Made by a program: the position numbers and the translations under genes
Notes under the pieces: generated by a model
What the model was told of the DNA's origin: nothing
The model's input: only the letters and a program-made list of their open reading frames with translations
The model's database searches: none
Shown here: positions 45,161-53,624 of the stretch, one piece after another
Layout of the letters: every line of letters starts with the position of its first letter
Numbering within the stretch: position 1 is the stretch's first letter
Assembly (NCBI GenBank): GCA_039933105.1
Contig: JBDTOT010000020.1
Span: 1-64,000, forward strand
DNA length: 64,000 nt
Origin: FEN-1219 sp039933105
GTDB lineage: Bacteria > Pseudomonadota > Gammaproteobacteria > Steroidobacterales > Rariloculaceae
Reading direction: 5' to 3'

Positions 45161-45478
45161 GTGATCGCGACGCCGAGCATAAAGAAGACCTCACACAAAA
45201 AATCTAAACGCATCGCGAGCCACCCGATTACGGTCGGTGTGCGCAACAAGCCGCTGAGTAGCCTGACGGACGAGTGCCTGAACAGCTACTTCGAGAACTT
45301 GAACGGACATAAGCCCGGCGATCTGTACCAGCTGGTGATCGGCGAGGTGGAGAAGCCGTTGTTGCGCGCCGTACTGACCTATACGCACGGCAACCAAAGC
45401 GAAGCCGCTGAGATTCTGGGCATCAACCGCGGCACGCTGCGGAAGAAGCTCAAAGCGTACAAGCTCCCGGGCCGATGA
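45161..45478 (+). CDS. fis: DNA-binding protein Fis
   Basis: A 105-residue nucleoid protein and growth-phase regulator that bends DNA as a dimer. The N-terminal part is basic. The core includes SSLTDECLNSYFENLNGH, and the C-terminal helix-turn-helix is GNQSEAAEILGINRGTLRKKL. E. coli Fis has 98 residues. GTG 45161 has GGGGAG seven bases upstream; the frame open from 45131 adds ten residues without a ribosome site. The usual dusB partner is missing, and the stop overlaps the purH start as ATGA, so Fis and PurH may be coupled. Confidence 0.93.
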   Translation: MIATPSIKKTSHKKSKRIASHPITVGVRNKPLSSLTDECLNSYFENLNGHKPGDLYQLVIGEVEKPLLRAVLTYTHGNQSEAAEILGINRGTLRKKLKAYKLPGR

Positions 45479-47097
45479 GCCCGGCGCGGCAGAACCCGCG
45501 AGCTGCGCCGCACCGCCGCGCAACCGACCAACACACCACCCCGCCGCCGCGGCGCGCGTTACTGAGCGTGGCCGACAAACAAGGCTTGGAGCCTCTGGCC
45601 CAGGGGCTTGCAGCGCTTGGTTACGAAATCGTTTCTACGGGCGGCACGGCAAAAGCGCTACGCAAAGCTGGCATCGACGTGACAGACGTCGCCACGATCA
45701 CAGGCTTTCCCGAAATCATGGACGGCCGCGTGAAAACGTTGCATCCGCATATTCATGGAAGTCTGCTCGCCCGCCGCGGCGTCGATGATGCGGTGCTGGC
45801 TGAGCACGGCATCGGCGTAATCGATCTGCTGGTCGTGAATCTGTATCCGTTCGAGGCGACGACGGCGAGGCTCGATTGCACGGACGCCGAGGCCATCGAG
45901 AATATCGACGTCGGTGGCCCTGCGATGCTGCGCGCGGCCGCAAAGAATCACGAGCACATCCTCGTGGTGGTGGATCCCGCGGACTACGCACCCGTGCTGG
46001 CCGCTCTCGAAGAAGGCAACGTGTCTACGGGCCTGCGTCGCGAACTCGCGATCAAGGCATTCAGCCACACGTCGCGTTACGACGCCGCGATCAGCTCATA
46101 CCTCCTCGCGCACAGCGCGGCACCCGAGGCCTGGCCCGACCCGCTGCTGCGCAGCTGGCAGCTGGCGCAGACGCTGCGATACGGCGAGAACCCGCACCAG
46201 CAGGCGGCGCTGTACAGAGCAGCCGAGCACGTACCAGGCACCGTCGCGAACGCGACCAACGTGCAGGGCAAGGAACTGTCGTTCAACAATCTCGTCGACG
46301 CCGACGCGGCCTATCAGGCCGTAAAGGCGTTCGAGGCAGCGGCCTGCGTGATCGTGAAGCACGCGAATCCGTGCGGTGTGGCCGTGGCCGCAACGCCGTC
46401 CGCGGCGTATCAGCTGGCGTATCGCACGGACCCCACGTCGGCTTATGGCGGCGTGATCGCCTTCAACCGGCCGCTCGACCAAGCCTCGGCAGAGGCGATT
46501 CTCGCGCAGCAATTCGCCGAAGTTATCGTCGCACCCGAAGTCACGAAATCAGCGCGGGCGGTTCTCGCGAAAAAGCCGGCCATCCGTGTGCTCGAGGCCG
46601 GTTGGGCCGCCGCTTCGAGCATTCGCGTGCGCAGCCTCGAGATCAAGGCCGTTGAAGGCGGTGCTCTACTCCAGGACTCGGATCGCGGGCACGTCGATCT
46701 CGCCACGGCCAAGGTCGTCACCCGCCGCGCGCCGACGAGCGAGGAAATGCGCGACCTTCAGTTCGCATGGACTGTCGTGAAGTTCGTGAAGTCCAACGCC
46801 ATCGTGTACACGCACGCCGGCGCAACGCTCGGCATCGGCGCCGGCCAGCCGAGCCGTGTCATGAGCGCGCGAATAGCAGCACTGAAAGCAGAGGAAGCCG
46901 GGCTCGCGCTGCCCGGAGCGGCGATGGCGTCGGATGCATTCTTCCCGTTTCGCGACGGCATCGATGCCGCAGCGGAGCGGGGGATTCGTGCCGTCGTGCA
47001 GCCCGGCGGTTCGATACGGGACGACGAAGTCGTGAAAGCCGCCGACGAGCACGGCATGGCGATGGTCTTCACCCACATGCGGCATTTCCGGCATTGA
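45475..47097 (+). CDS. purH: Bifunctional AICAR formyltransferase / IMP cyclohydrolase PurH
   Basis: A 540-residue enzyme catalysing the last two steps of IMP synthesis. A short Arg/Pro-rich N-terminal stretch (about 1-22) precedes the MGS-like cyclohydrolase domain: ALLSVADKQGLEPLAQGL, YEIVSTGGTAKALRKAG, DGRVKTLHPHIHGSLL. The AICAR transformylase domain has LRYGENPHQQAALY, LSFNNLVDADAAY, VKHANPCGVAV and FVKSNAIVY. ATG 45475 overlaps the fis stop. The N-terminus is some 15 residues longer than usual. purD follows after 19 bp. Confidence 0.97.
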   Translation: MSPARQNPRAAPHRRATDQHTTPPPRRALLSVADKQGLEPLAQGLAALGYEIVSTGGTAKALRKAGIDVTDVATITGFPEIMDGRVKTLHPHIHGSLLARRGVDDAVLAEHGIGVIDLLVVNLYPFEATTARLDCTDAEAIENIDVGGPAMLRAAAKNHEHILVVVDPADYAPVLAALEEGNVSTGLRRELAIKAFSHTSRYDAAISSYLLAHSAAPEAWPDPLLRSWQLAQTLRYGENPHQQAALYRAAEHVPGTVANATNVQGKELSFNNLVDADAAYQAVKAFEAAACVIVKHANPCGVAVAATPSAAYQLAYRTDPTSAYGGVIAFNRPLDQASAEAILAQQFAEVIVAPEVTKSARAVLAKKPAIRVLEAGWAAASSIRVRSLEIKAVEGGALLQDSDRGHVDLATAKVVTRRAPTSEEMRDLQFAWTVVKFVKSNAIVYTHAGATLGIGAGQPSRVMSARIAALKAEEAGLALPGAAMASDAFFPFRDGIDAAAERGIRAVVQPGGSIRDDEVVKAADEHGMAMVFTHMRHFRH

Positions 47098-47116
47098 CGG
47101 CTAACGGAGCGGCAGC

Positions 47117-48406
47117 GTGAAAGTCCTCGTCATCGGTAACGGCGGCCGCGAGCACGCAATCGCCTGGAAGCTGGCCCAATCCGCGAAGGTGAGCGAAGTG
47201 CTCGTCGCCCCGGGCAACGCCGGCACGGCGCGCGAGCCCAACGTCCGCAACGTGCCCATTCCCATCACAGACCTCGATGGGCTCGTCGAGCTCGCGCAGC
47301 GCGAGCACGTCGAGCTTACGATCGTAGGCCCGGAGATGCCGCTCGTAAGTGGCGTTGTCGATCGATTCGAGCTGCACGGGCTCAAATGCTTCGGTCCGCG
47401 CGCCGCCGGCGCGCAACTAGAGGGCTCGAAGGCGTTCACGAAAGATTTTCTTAGCCGGCACAAGATTCCGACCGCCGCGTACCGTGCGTTCACCGACTTC
47501 GCCGCAGCGCGGGACTACGTGCGCACGCTGACACCACCCGTGGTCATCAAAGCGGACGGCTTGGCCGCCGGCAAAGGGGTGATCATCGCCACGACGCTTG
47601 CCGACGCGGAAGACACGCTCGACCGCGTGCTGCGTCAGGGCGTTTTTGGTGCAGCCGGCAAAAAGGTCGTGATCGAAGATTTCTTACGCGGCGAGGAAGC
47701 CAGCTTTATCGCGGTCGTCGACGGCACACGTGTCGTTCCGCTCGCGAGCTCGCAGGACCACAAGACACGCGACGACGGGGATCGCGGTCCGAACACCGGG
47801 GGCATGGGCGCATATTCGCCTGCACCCGTCGTAACGCCGGCGGTCTACGACCGCGTCATGCGCGAGATCATGCTGCCCACCGTGCGCGGCCTCATGGCCG
47901 ACGGTATTCACTACCGCGGCTTCTTGTACGCCGGCCTCATGATCGACGACACGGGCAGGCCATTCGTCATCGAGTTCAACTGCCGGCTCGGCGATCCCGA
48001 GACGCAGCCAATCCTGTTCCGCCTGCGAACCGAGCTCGCCGACATCTGTCTCTCCTGCTTCGACGGCACGCTCGGTTCGAAGCCGATCGACTGGGACCCC
48101 CGCGCAACCGTGGGCGTCGTCATGGCGAGCGGTGGGTACCCCGACGCCTACGACGGGGGCAAACCGATTAGCGGTCTCGACCGCGCTGCCGGCAGCGACA
48201 TGAAGGTCTTCCACGGCGGCACGCGACTTGAGAACGGCAAGGTGCTGACCGACGGTGGAAGAGTGCTTTGCGTCGTGGGCGCTGGGGAAAGTGTGCGCGC
48301 GGCCAACGAGGCGGCATACGCGGGCGTCAGCGCGATCACGTGGGACGGAGCGTTCTACCGCACCGACATCGGCTACCGGGCCATCCAGCGCGAAGAAGCG
48401 AGCTGA
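47117..48406 (+). CDS. purD: Phosphoribosylamine-glycine ligase PurD
   Basis: A 429-residue ATP-grasp enzyme for the second step of purine synthesis. The N-terminal VLVIGNGGREHAIAWKLAQS is the family signature. GPEMPLVSGVVD, FTKDFLSRHKIPTA, IKADGLAAGKGVIIA (ATP loop) and the metal-binding EFNCRLGDPETQ follow; the end carries GVVMASGGYPDAY. The length matches E. coli PurD (429). Last gene of the fis-purH-purD run. Confidence 0.97.
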   Translation: MKVLVIGNGGREHAIAWKLAQSAKVSEVLVAPGNAGTAREPNVRNVPIPITDLDGLVELAQREHVELTIVGPEMPLVSGVVDRFELHGLKCFGPRAAGAQLEGSKAFTKDFLSRHKIPTAAYRAFTDFAAARDYVRTLTPPVVIKADGLAAGKGVIIATTLADAEDTLDRVLRQGVFGAAGKKVVIEDFLRGEEASFIAVVDGTRVVPLASSQDHKTRDDGDRGPNTGGMGAYSPAPVVTPAVYDRVMREIMLPTVRGLMADGIHYRGFLYAGLMIDDTGRPFVIEFNCRLGDPETQPILFRLRTELADICLSCFDGTLGSKPIDWDPRATVGVVMASGGYPDAYDGGKPISGLDRAAGSDMKVFHGGTRLENGKVLTDGGRVLCVVGAGESVRAANEAAYAGVSAITWDGAFYRTDIGYRAIQREEAS

Positions 48407-48425
48407 CGGAGAGCGTTTCTCTTCC

Positions 48426-48466
48426 GCGTTCCGGCGCCACCGCTCTGTGCGGCGGCGCCGGAACGC
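48426..48466. terminator. Long GC-rich hairpin between convergent purD and rho
   Basis: GCGTTCCGGCGCC (48426-48438) pairs perfectly with GGCGCCGGAACGC (48454-48466). After one mismatch the stem continues with CCGC/GCGG around a 5-nt loop: 17 pairs in all. It fills most of the 81-bp gap. Neither side has a U-run, so it may be a bidirectional terminator of the Rho-aided or hairpin-only type. Confidence 0.6.
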
Positions 48467-48487
48467 TACCTAGCCGCTAGGCTGGTG

Positions 48488-49981
48488 TTACCGCTTCATC
48501 GACTCGAAGAAGTCGGCGTTCGTCTTCGTGTCCTGCAGCTTCGACAGCAGGAACTCGATCGCGGCCAGCTCATCCATCGGGTGCAGCACTTTGCGCAGCA
48601 CCCACATCTTCTGCAGCTCGTCAGGCGCCGTCAGGAGCTCTTCCTTACGCGTGCCGGAGCGATTGATGTTGATGGACGGGAACACGCGTTTCTCCGCGAT
48701 ACGGCGATCCAGGTGGATCTCCATGTTGCCCGTGCCCTTGAACTCCTCGTAGATGACGTCGTCCATCTTCGAACCCGTGTCGATCAGCGCCGTGGCGATG
48801 ATCGTGAGCGAGCCGCCCTCCTCGATGTTGCGCGCGGCGCCGAAAAAGCGCTTTGGCCGCTGCAACGCGTTCGCGTCGACGCCGCCCGTCAGCACCTTGC
48901 CGGACGACGGCACTACGGTGTTGTAGGCGCGCGCGAGGCGCGTGATCGAGTCGAGAAGAATCACGACGTCCTGCTTGTGCTCCGTGAGGCGTTTGGCCTT
49001 CTCAATGACCATCTCGGCCACCTGCACGTGCCGCGTGGCGGGCTCGTCGAACGTGCTCGACACGACCTCGCCGCGGACGGTGCGTTCCATCTCCGTGACT
49101 TCTTCCGGACGCTCGTCGATCAGCAACACGATGAGCTGCACGTCAGGGTGATTCGCGGCAATCGATGCCGCAATGTTCTGCAGCAACATGGTCTTACCGG
49201 CTTTCGGCGGCGAGACGATGAGTCCGCGTTGACCTTTGCCAATCGGCGCCACCATGTCGATGATGCGCGCCGTAAGGTCTTCCGTGCTGCCGTTGCCCTG
49301 CTCGAGCTTGAGCCGTTTCTTCGGGAACAGCGGCGTCAGGTTTTCGAACAGCACCTTGCTCTTCGCGGCTTCGGGGGCGTCGAGATTGATCTCGCCGACC
49401 TTCAACAGCGCGAAGTACCGCTCGCCGTCCTTCGGCGGGCGAATCAAGCCGGAAACCGTGTCACCCGTGCGCAGATTGAAGCGTCGGATCTGGCTCGGGC
49501 TCACGTAGATGTCGTCGGGGCCCGCGAGGTAGGAACCATCCGAAGAGCGCAGGAAGCCGAAGCCGTCCTGCAGGATCTCGAGCACACCTTCGCCGAAGAT
49601 GCTCTCGCCGTTCTTGGCGTGCGCTTTCAGGACCGAGAAGATGATGTCCTGCTTGCGCGAGCGGGCGAGGTTCTCGATGCCCATCGATTCGCCGAGCGTC
49701 ACGAGCGCCGCCACCGGGCGCGTCTTCAGCTCGGACAAATTCATCGCATTCTTGGTTTGCTCGAGCTCCGCGGCTGGAATGACGTCGAACTCTTCGTCAT
49801 CCGGAAACTCTTCGCGCATGGGCGGGCGATTACGGCGACCACCGCGCTCCCGTTTGCCGTTGTTGTTGTTATTGTTGTTGCTATTGCTATTGCTGTTGCT
49901 GTTGCTGTTGCTGTTGTCGCCGGGCTGCCGCGGCCCATCTTTCATGCGGGCCCGAGCCGAGTTGCCTAGGTATCCCCTCAC
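48488..49981 (-). CDS. rho: Transcription termination factor Rho with Asn/Ser-rich N-terminal extension
   Basis: Hexameric RNA helicase that ends transcription. From Met80 (MNLSELKTRPVAALVTLGES) the protein is a normal 418-residue Rho: RNA-binding OSB domain with DGFGFLRSSDGSYLAGPDD, Walker A SPPKAGKTMLL, Walker B VIVLLIDERPEEVTEM (LLIDERPEEV) and Q/R loops. Upstream of Met80 the frame stays open for 79 codons: an Asn/Ser repeat (residues 23-41), a basic patch and an acidic stretch (REEFPDDEEFDVIP). I keep the GTG at 49981, 6 bp after trxA, but none of the possible starts (49981, 49945, 49819, 49744) has a strong ribosome site. trxA-rho is a common pair. Confidence 0.9.
   Translation of the reverse strand: MRGYLGNSARARMKDGPRQPGDNSNSNSNSNSNSNNNNNNNGKRERGGRRNRPPMREEFPDDEEFDVIPAAELEQTKNAMNLSELKTRPVAALVTLGESMGIENLARSRKQDIIFSVLKAHAKNGESIFGEGVLEILQDGFGFLRSSDGSYLAGPDDIYVSPSQIRRFNLRTGDTVSGLIRPPKDGERYFALLKVGEINLDAPEAAKSKVLFENLTPLFPKKRLKLEQGNGSTEDLTARIIDMVAPIGKGQRGLIVSPPKAGKTMLLQNIAASIAANHPDVQLIVLLIDERPEEVTEMERTVRGEVVSSTFDEPATRHVQVAEMVIEKAKRLTEHKQDVVILLDSITRLARAYNTVVPSSGKVLTGGVDANALQRPKRFFGAARNIEEGGSLTIIATALIDTGSKMDDVIYEEFKGTGNMEIHLDRRIAEKRVFPSININRSGTRKEELLTAPDELQKMWVLRKVLHPMDELAAIEFLLSKLQDTKTNADFFESMKR
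49858..49917. repeat. rho: Trinucleotide microsatellite encoding Asn/Ser in rho
   Basis: About 20 tandem triplets (GTT/GCT/ATT family; minus-strand AAC, AGC and AAT codons) code for alternating Asn-Ser and then poly-Asn, residues 23-41 of Rho. The codon mixture (AAC/AAT) shows some decay from a pure repeat. Such runs change length by slippage but keep frame in steps of three. Confidence 0.9.
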
Positions 49982-49987
49982 AAGTTT

Positions 49988-50350
49988 CTACCCGTTACTG
50001 GAAGTCGATTGAGTGCGTGTGGCATTGAGATGTGTCTCTAAAAACGATTCGAGTTGTGCTTTGGAAACTGCGCCGACCTGTTGGGCAGCGACTGTGCCGT
50101 TGCGGAACAACAGCAGGGTGGGGATGCCGCGAATGTTGTACTTCGGCGGCGTTTTCGGATTTTCGTCGATATTGAGCTTGACGACGCGGAGCTTGTCTTT
50201 GTATTGCGTGGCAATGGTGTCGAGGATCGGTGCGATCATCTTACAGGGACCGCACCATTCGGCCCAGAAGTCGAGCAGCACCGGCTGCGAAGATTTGACT
50301 ACGTCTTGTTCGAACGCCGCGTCGGTCGTGTGTACGATCTGATCACTCAC
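49988..50350 (-). CDS. trxA: Thioredoxin 1
   Basis: A 120-residue cytosolic thioredoxin, general disulfide reductant (ribonucleotide reductase and others, including DsbD). The active site is WAEWCGPCK (Cys33/Cys36), followed by LNIDENPKTPPKYNIRGIPTLLLF with the cis-Pro and QVGAVSKAQLESFL. The C-terminus has a 10-residue Thr/Ser tail beyond the usual end. GTG start with GAGGAA upstream. It is upstream of rho on the minus strand and divergent from rhlB, a classic arrangement. A 7-bp stem (50378-50384 with 50395-50401) lies in its leader. Confidence 0.96.
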   Translation of the reverse strand: MSDQIVHTTDAAFEQDVVKSSQPVLLDFWAEWCGPCKMIAPILDTIATQYKDKLRVVKLNIDENPKTPPKYNIRGIPTLLLFRNGTVAAQQVGAVSKAQLESFLETHLNATRTQSTSSNG

Positions 50351-50563
50351 GATATAAAGATTCCTCTAGGGTTCACTCGCTCCCCGCGAACCCCGGGAGC
50401 GGTATGGTGAAAATCGAATAGAGCCCGGATGAAGCTAAGCCGAAAGTGACGCCGCCTGGCGGGTCAGGCACAATATGGCGGCTGGTGCTTCCTTCGCGGC
50501 TTGCAGGAATACTGTGGAGGTCTGGGAGGGCGTACCGGTATTTTTAACCGTCGAGAAGCCAAT

Positions 50564-51898
50564 TTGCAAGTATCGAGGCCCGCAATCGAAACCGACCCGC
50601 CATCCACCGACCACCTCTCCGACCTCCGGTTTGCCGATTTACCTTTGTCGGCCGCGTTGCAACAGAGCATCGCAGAAGCCGGGTTCGTTCAGTGCACGCC
50701 GATTCAGAGTAAGACGTTGCCCATCGCGATCGAAGGGCAGGATGTGGCTGGCCAGGCACAGACCGGCACCGGCAAGACAGCCGCATTTCTGGTCGCCATG
50801 TACCACCGGCTGGAGCACTCGCCCCCGATCGACATCGAGCCGGGACCGCCAGCGCCACGCGCTTTGATTCTCGCGCCGACTCGCGAGCTCGCCGTGCAGG
50901 TGCACGCGGACGCAGTGCTCCTCGGCAAACACTTGCCCTTCAAGCTCGGCCTCGCGTTCGGCGGCACGGACTACGACAAACAGCGCGACGAGCTGGCTGC
51001 CGGCGTCGACGTCCTGATCGGTACGCCGGGGCGCATCATCGATTTCTACAAGCAACGCGTGTTTGGGCTGCGCGGAATTCAAGTTCTGATCCTCGACGAG
51101 GCCGATCGCATGTTCGATCTCGGCTTCATCAAGGACATCCGCTTCGTGCTGCGGCGACTACCCGAGCATGACCATCGATTGAACATGCTGTTCTCCGCCA
51201 CGCTGTCGCACCGCGTGCTCGAGCTCGCGTACGAGCACATGAACGATCCGGAGCTCGTGCGTATCGAGCCCGACAAAATGACCGTCGATCGCGTCACGCA
51301 GAGCATCTATTTCCCCGCGAACGAAGAAAAGTTCCCGCTGCTTCTGACGCTGCTGCGGGATCGCGATCCGCACCGCACCATGATCTTCGTGAACACGCGG
51401 CGCGAAGCCGATCGCTTGAGCGAACGCCTGCAACACAACGGCATCAAAGCCGAGGCCCTGTCCGGCGACGTGCCCCAACGCAAGCGCTTACGCATGCTGA
51501 AGGACTTCCTGGCCGGTCAGCTCGACGTCTTGATCGGTACTGACGTCGCGTCACGCGGATTGCACGTGCCGGGCGTAAGCCACGTATTCAACTACGACCT
51601 GCCGCAGGATGCGGAAGACTACGTGCACAGGATCGGTCGCACGGCGCGCGCGGGCGCCACGGGCGACGCCATCAGCTTCGGCTGCGAGGCGTACGCGATA
51701 TCGTTGCCCGAGATCGAGGCGTTCATCGGCCGCAAGATTCCGGTCGCCTCGTTCGATCACACCGCCCTGATGAGCGGACTTCCGCACACGCCGAGCCACC
51801 GCCCGCCGCGAAATGGGCCGCCGGATGGCCGTCGCCGTCCGGGTGGCGGTGGCGGTGGCGGCCCGCGCCGCCGCCCGCGCAACGCACAACGTTCGTAG
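50564..51898 (+). CDS. rhlB: DEAD-box RNA helicase RhlB
   Basis: A 444-residue ATP-dependent RNA helicase; RhlB works with RNase E in the RNA degradosome. Motifs in order: Q motif GFVQCTPIQSKTLPIA, Walker A AQTGTGKTAA, PTRELAVQVH, GTPGRIIDF, DEAD box LILDEADRMFDLGF, SAT in LFSATLSH, VFVNTRREAD-like FVNTRREAD, TDVASRGLHVPGVSHV and HRIGRTARAG. The C-terminus is a Pro/Gly/Arg-rich tail (RRPGGGGGGGPRRRPR), an RNA-binding type sequence. The start is uncertain: TTG 50564 has GAGAAG upstream; the frame is open to 50501. Divergent from trxA-rho. Confidence 0.93.
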   Translation: MQVSRPAIETDPPSTDHLSDLRFADLPLSAALQQSIAEAGFVQCTPIQSKTLPIAIEGQDVAGQAQTGTGKTAAFLVAMYHRLEHSPPIDIEPGPPAPRALILAPTRELAVQVHADAVLLGKHLPFKLGLAFGGTDYDKQRDELAAGVDVLIGTPGRIIDFYKQRVFGLRGIQVLILDEADRMFDLGFIKDIRFVLRRLPEHDHRLNMLFSATLSHRVLELAYEHMNDPELVRIEPDKMTVDRVTQSIYFPANEEKFPLLLTLLRDRDPHRTMIFVNTRREADRLSERLQHNGIKAEALSGDVPQRKRLRMLKDFLAGQLDVLIGTDVASRGLHVPGVSHVFNYDLPQDAEDYVHRIGRTARAGATGDAISFGCEAYAISLPEIEAFIGRKIPVASFDHTALMSGLPHTPSHRPPRNGPPDGRRRPGGGGGGGPRRRPRNAQRS

Positions 51899-52567
51899 CT
51901 AGATCAGGTCCGCGACGCCGTCGATGGCCGCGAAATCGGCTATCGCGCGCGGTGGCTGGCGCGAGTCCGGCTGGCGTATCGCCACCGTGTGTTGCACGCC
52001 GTACGACCGAGCGACGGCCAGCACGGCAAGGCTGTCCTCGATCAACAGGGTTCGTGCAGCGTCGAACCGCTCGTGACGCTCGAGCACCCGCCAGAAATCC
52101 GCGCTCTCTTTCGGTGCCGCATAGTCGTGCGAGCACACGACGCCGTCGACGAGCTTGTCGATGCCGGTGTGCTCAGCCTTGACCTCGAACGTATCGCGAT
52201 GCGCGTTGGTTACGATGCAGAGTCGCTTGCGCATGACCCGAACCGCAGCGAGAAATTCTCGGGCACCCGGCAGAAAACGGATGTGCTCGCGGTGTTCACG
52301 CTTCAATGTCTTCAGATCGAGACCAAGATCACGCGTCCAATGATCGAGGCAATACCAATCGAGCGTGCCGACCTTGGCGGCAAAACGGGGCGCGAGCACC
52401 GCTCGCGACTCCTCGACGCTCAAGCCTTGCTTGCGGCCATAACGCTCCGGCACGAGGTCGAGCCAAAAGTAATTGTCGAACGCCAGATCGAGTAACGTGC
52501 CGTCCATGTCGACGAGCACCGTGTCGATCGCGCTCCAATCGACGGTGAAGGTGGCTGTTTGCCCCAT
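51899..52567 (-). CDS. yrfG: HAD-family GMP/IMP nucleotidase (YrfG-like)
   Basis: A 222-residue HAD phosphatase, the exact length of E. coli YrfG, a GMP/IMP nucleotidase. Motif I VLVDMDGTLLDLAFDN holds the nucleophile and the acid/base Asp, motif II is LCIVTNAH, and the acidic site is LLIEDSLAVLAVA. The YFWLDLVPERYG and DWYCLDHWTRDLGLD segments are typical of the YrfG group. ATG 52567 is chosen as start because the next 23 upstream codons lie in the divergent cysQ promoter. It abuts the rhlB stop without a gap. Confidence 0.9.
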   Translation of the reverse strand: MGQTATFTVDWSAIDTVLVDMDGTLLDLAFDNYFWLDLVPERYGRKQGLSVEESRAVLAPRFAAKVGTLDWYCLDHWTRDLGLDLKTLKREHREHIRFLPGAREFLAAVRVMRKRLCIVTNAHRDTFEVKAEHTGIDKLVDGVVCSHDYAAPKESADFWRVLERHERFDAARTLLIEDSLAVLAVARSYGVQHTVAIRQPDSRQPPRAIADFAAIDGVADLI

Positions 52568-52590
52568 GGCTCTATGATACAAGAGGCGGC

Positions 52591-53424
52591 GTGATCGACC
52601 TGACCGAAAAACGCCGCCTGCTCGACGATGTCGCACGTATAGCCCGTGATGCGGCGCGCGCTATTCTCGAAGTGTACGGCACCGACTTCACCGTCACGCT
52701 GAAGGACGACCGTTCCCCTCTGACCGAAGCCGACAAACGCGCGCACACGATCATCGACGCGGGTCTGCGCACACTCGACGCGGCCACGCCTGTGCTTTCG
52801 GAAGAGGCCGCACCCGAACAGAGCACGCAACGGCGCAGCTGGCAGCGGTTCTGGCTCGTCGACCCGCTCGACGGCACGAAGGAGTTCCTGAAGCGTAATG
52901 GCGAGTTCACCGTGAATATCGCGCTCGTGATCGGGCACCGGGCCGAACTCGGTGTCGTGCTTGCACCGGTACATGACCGGTTGTATTTCGGCGCGCTCGG
53001 GCTCGGGGCTTGGCGACAAGACGGCGACGAGCTACCCGAACCGATTTATGTCGAACGAACCGCGAAGGTTCCACCGCGCGTAGTCGGTAGCCGCAGCCAC
53101 GAAACCGGCGCGCTCAGCGACTACCTCGCTGCACTTGGCCCACATACCGTCACACCGATGGGCAGCTCGCTGAAAATATGTCTCATTGCCGAGGGTGCAG
53201 CGGATCTTTACCCGCGGCTCGGACCCACGTCCGAATGGGACACCGCAGCCGCGCAGGCTATCCTCGAGAGCGCGGGCGGGCGTATGATCGATTCGACCGG
53301 CCAGCCGCTGCGCTACAACTCCAAAGACGATCTGCTGAATCCTCACTTTTTCGCCTTTGGCGATCAACGGCGCGATTGGTTGGCGCCGATCCGAAGCAGC
53401 CGTGGACGACAAGATAGACACTGA
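52591..53424 (+). CDS. cysQ: 3'(2'),5'-bisphosphate nucleotidase CysQ
   Basis: A 277-residue Mg-dependent inositol-phosphatase-fold enzyme that hydrolyses PAP, a by-product of sulfate assimilation. The metal site is in VLSEEAAPEQ and WLVDPLDGTKEFLKRNGEFT. The C-terminal metal-binding motif is PTSEWDTAAAQAILE with GGRMIDSTGQPL. It starts with GTG, 23 bp from the divergent yrfG start. Its last 23 bp overlap the start of the DUF465 gene. Confidence 0.95.
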   Translation: MIDLTEKRRLLDDVARIARDAARAILEVYGTDFTVTLKDDRSPLTEADKRAHTIIDAGLRTLDAATPVLSEEAAPEQSTQRRSWQRFWLVDPLDGTKEFLKRNGEFTVNIALVIGHRAELGVVLAPVHDRLYFGALGLGAWRQDGDELPEPIYVERTAKVPPRVVGSRSHETGALSDYLAALGPHTVTPMGSSLKICLIAEGAADLYPRLGPTSEWDTAAAQAILESAGGRMIDSTGQPLRYNSKDDLLNPHFFAFGDQRRDWLAPIRSSRGRQDRH

Positions 53425-53617
53425 CCCCTTTCGGAGCGTGGAGCGCATCAAGCAGCTACGCGTCGAGCATCGCGACCTTGATCTTGTCATCGCACGGCTC
53501 GTCAGCGATCCGCACGTCGATCAGCTCATGCTGAAGCGGCTGAAGAAACGCAAACTCATTCTGAAAGATATGATCACGCAGCTCGAGAGTGCGCGCATTC
53601 CAGACCTGAACGCATAG
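53402..53617 (+). CDS. DUF465 (YdcH-like) small helical protein
   Basis: A 71-residue helical coiled-coil protein of the DUF465 family: LRVEHRDLDLVIARL and MLKRLKKRKLILKDMITQLES are the family's heptad segments. The function is unknown. I start at GTG 53402, which gives a typical length. The frame remains open upstream to 53357, but that part is inside cysQ. It overlaps cysQ by 23 bp and precedes glk by 7 bp, so the three are probably one transcript. Confidence 0.8.
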   Translation: MDDKIDTDPFRSVERIKQLRVEHRDLDLVIARLVSDPHVDQLMLKRLKKRKLILKDMITQLESARIPDLNA

Positions 53618-53624
53618 ACGCCGC

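Noticed and set aside
48485..49969. A 494-codon plus-strand frame opposite rho
   Set aside because: It mirrors the rho codons exactly and ends in a Val/Ala run made by the microsatellite; no ribosome site or known motif.
50369..50401. Hairpins in the trxA leader as a regulator site
   Set aside because: Six- and seven-bp stems overlap each other and neither sits at the ribosome site; too weak to list on their own.
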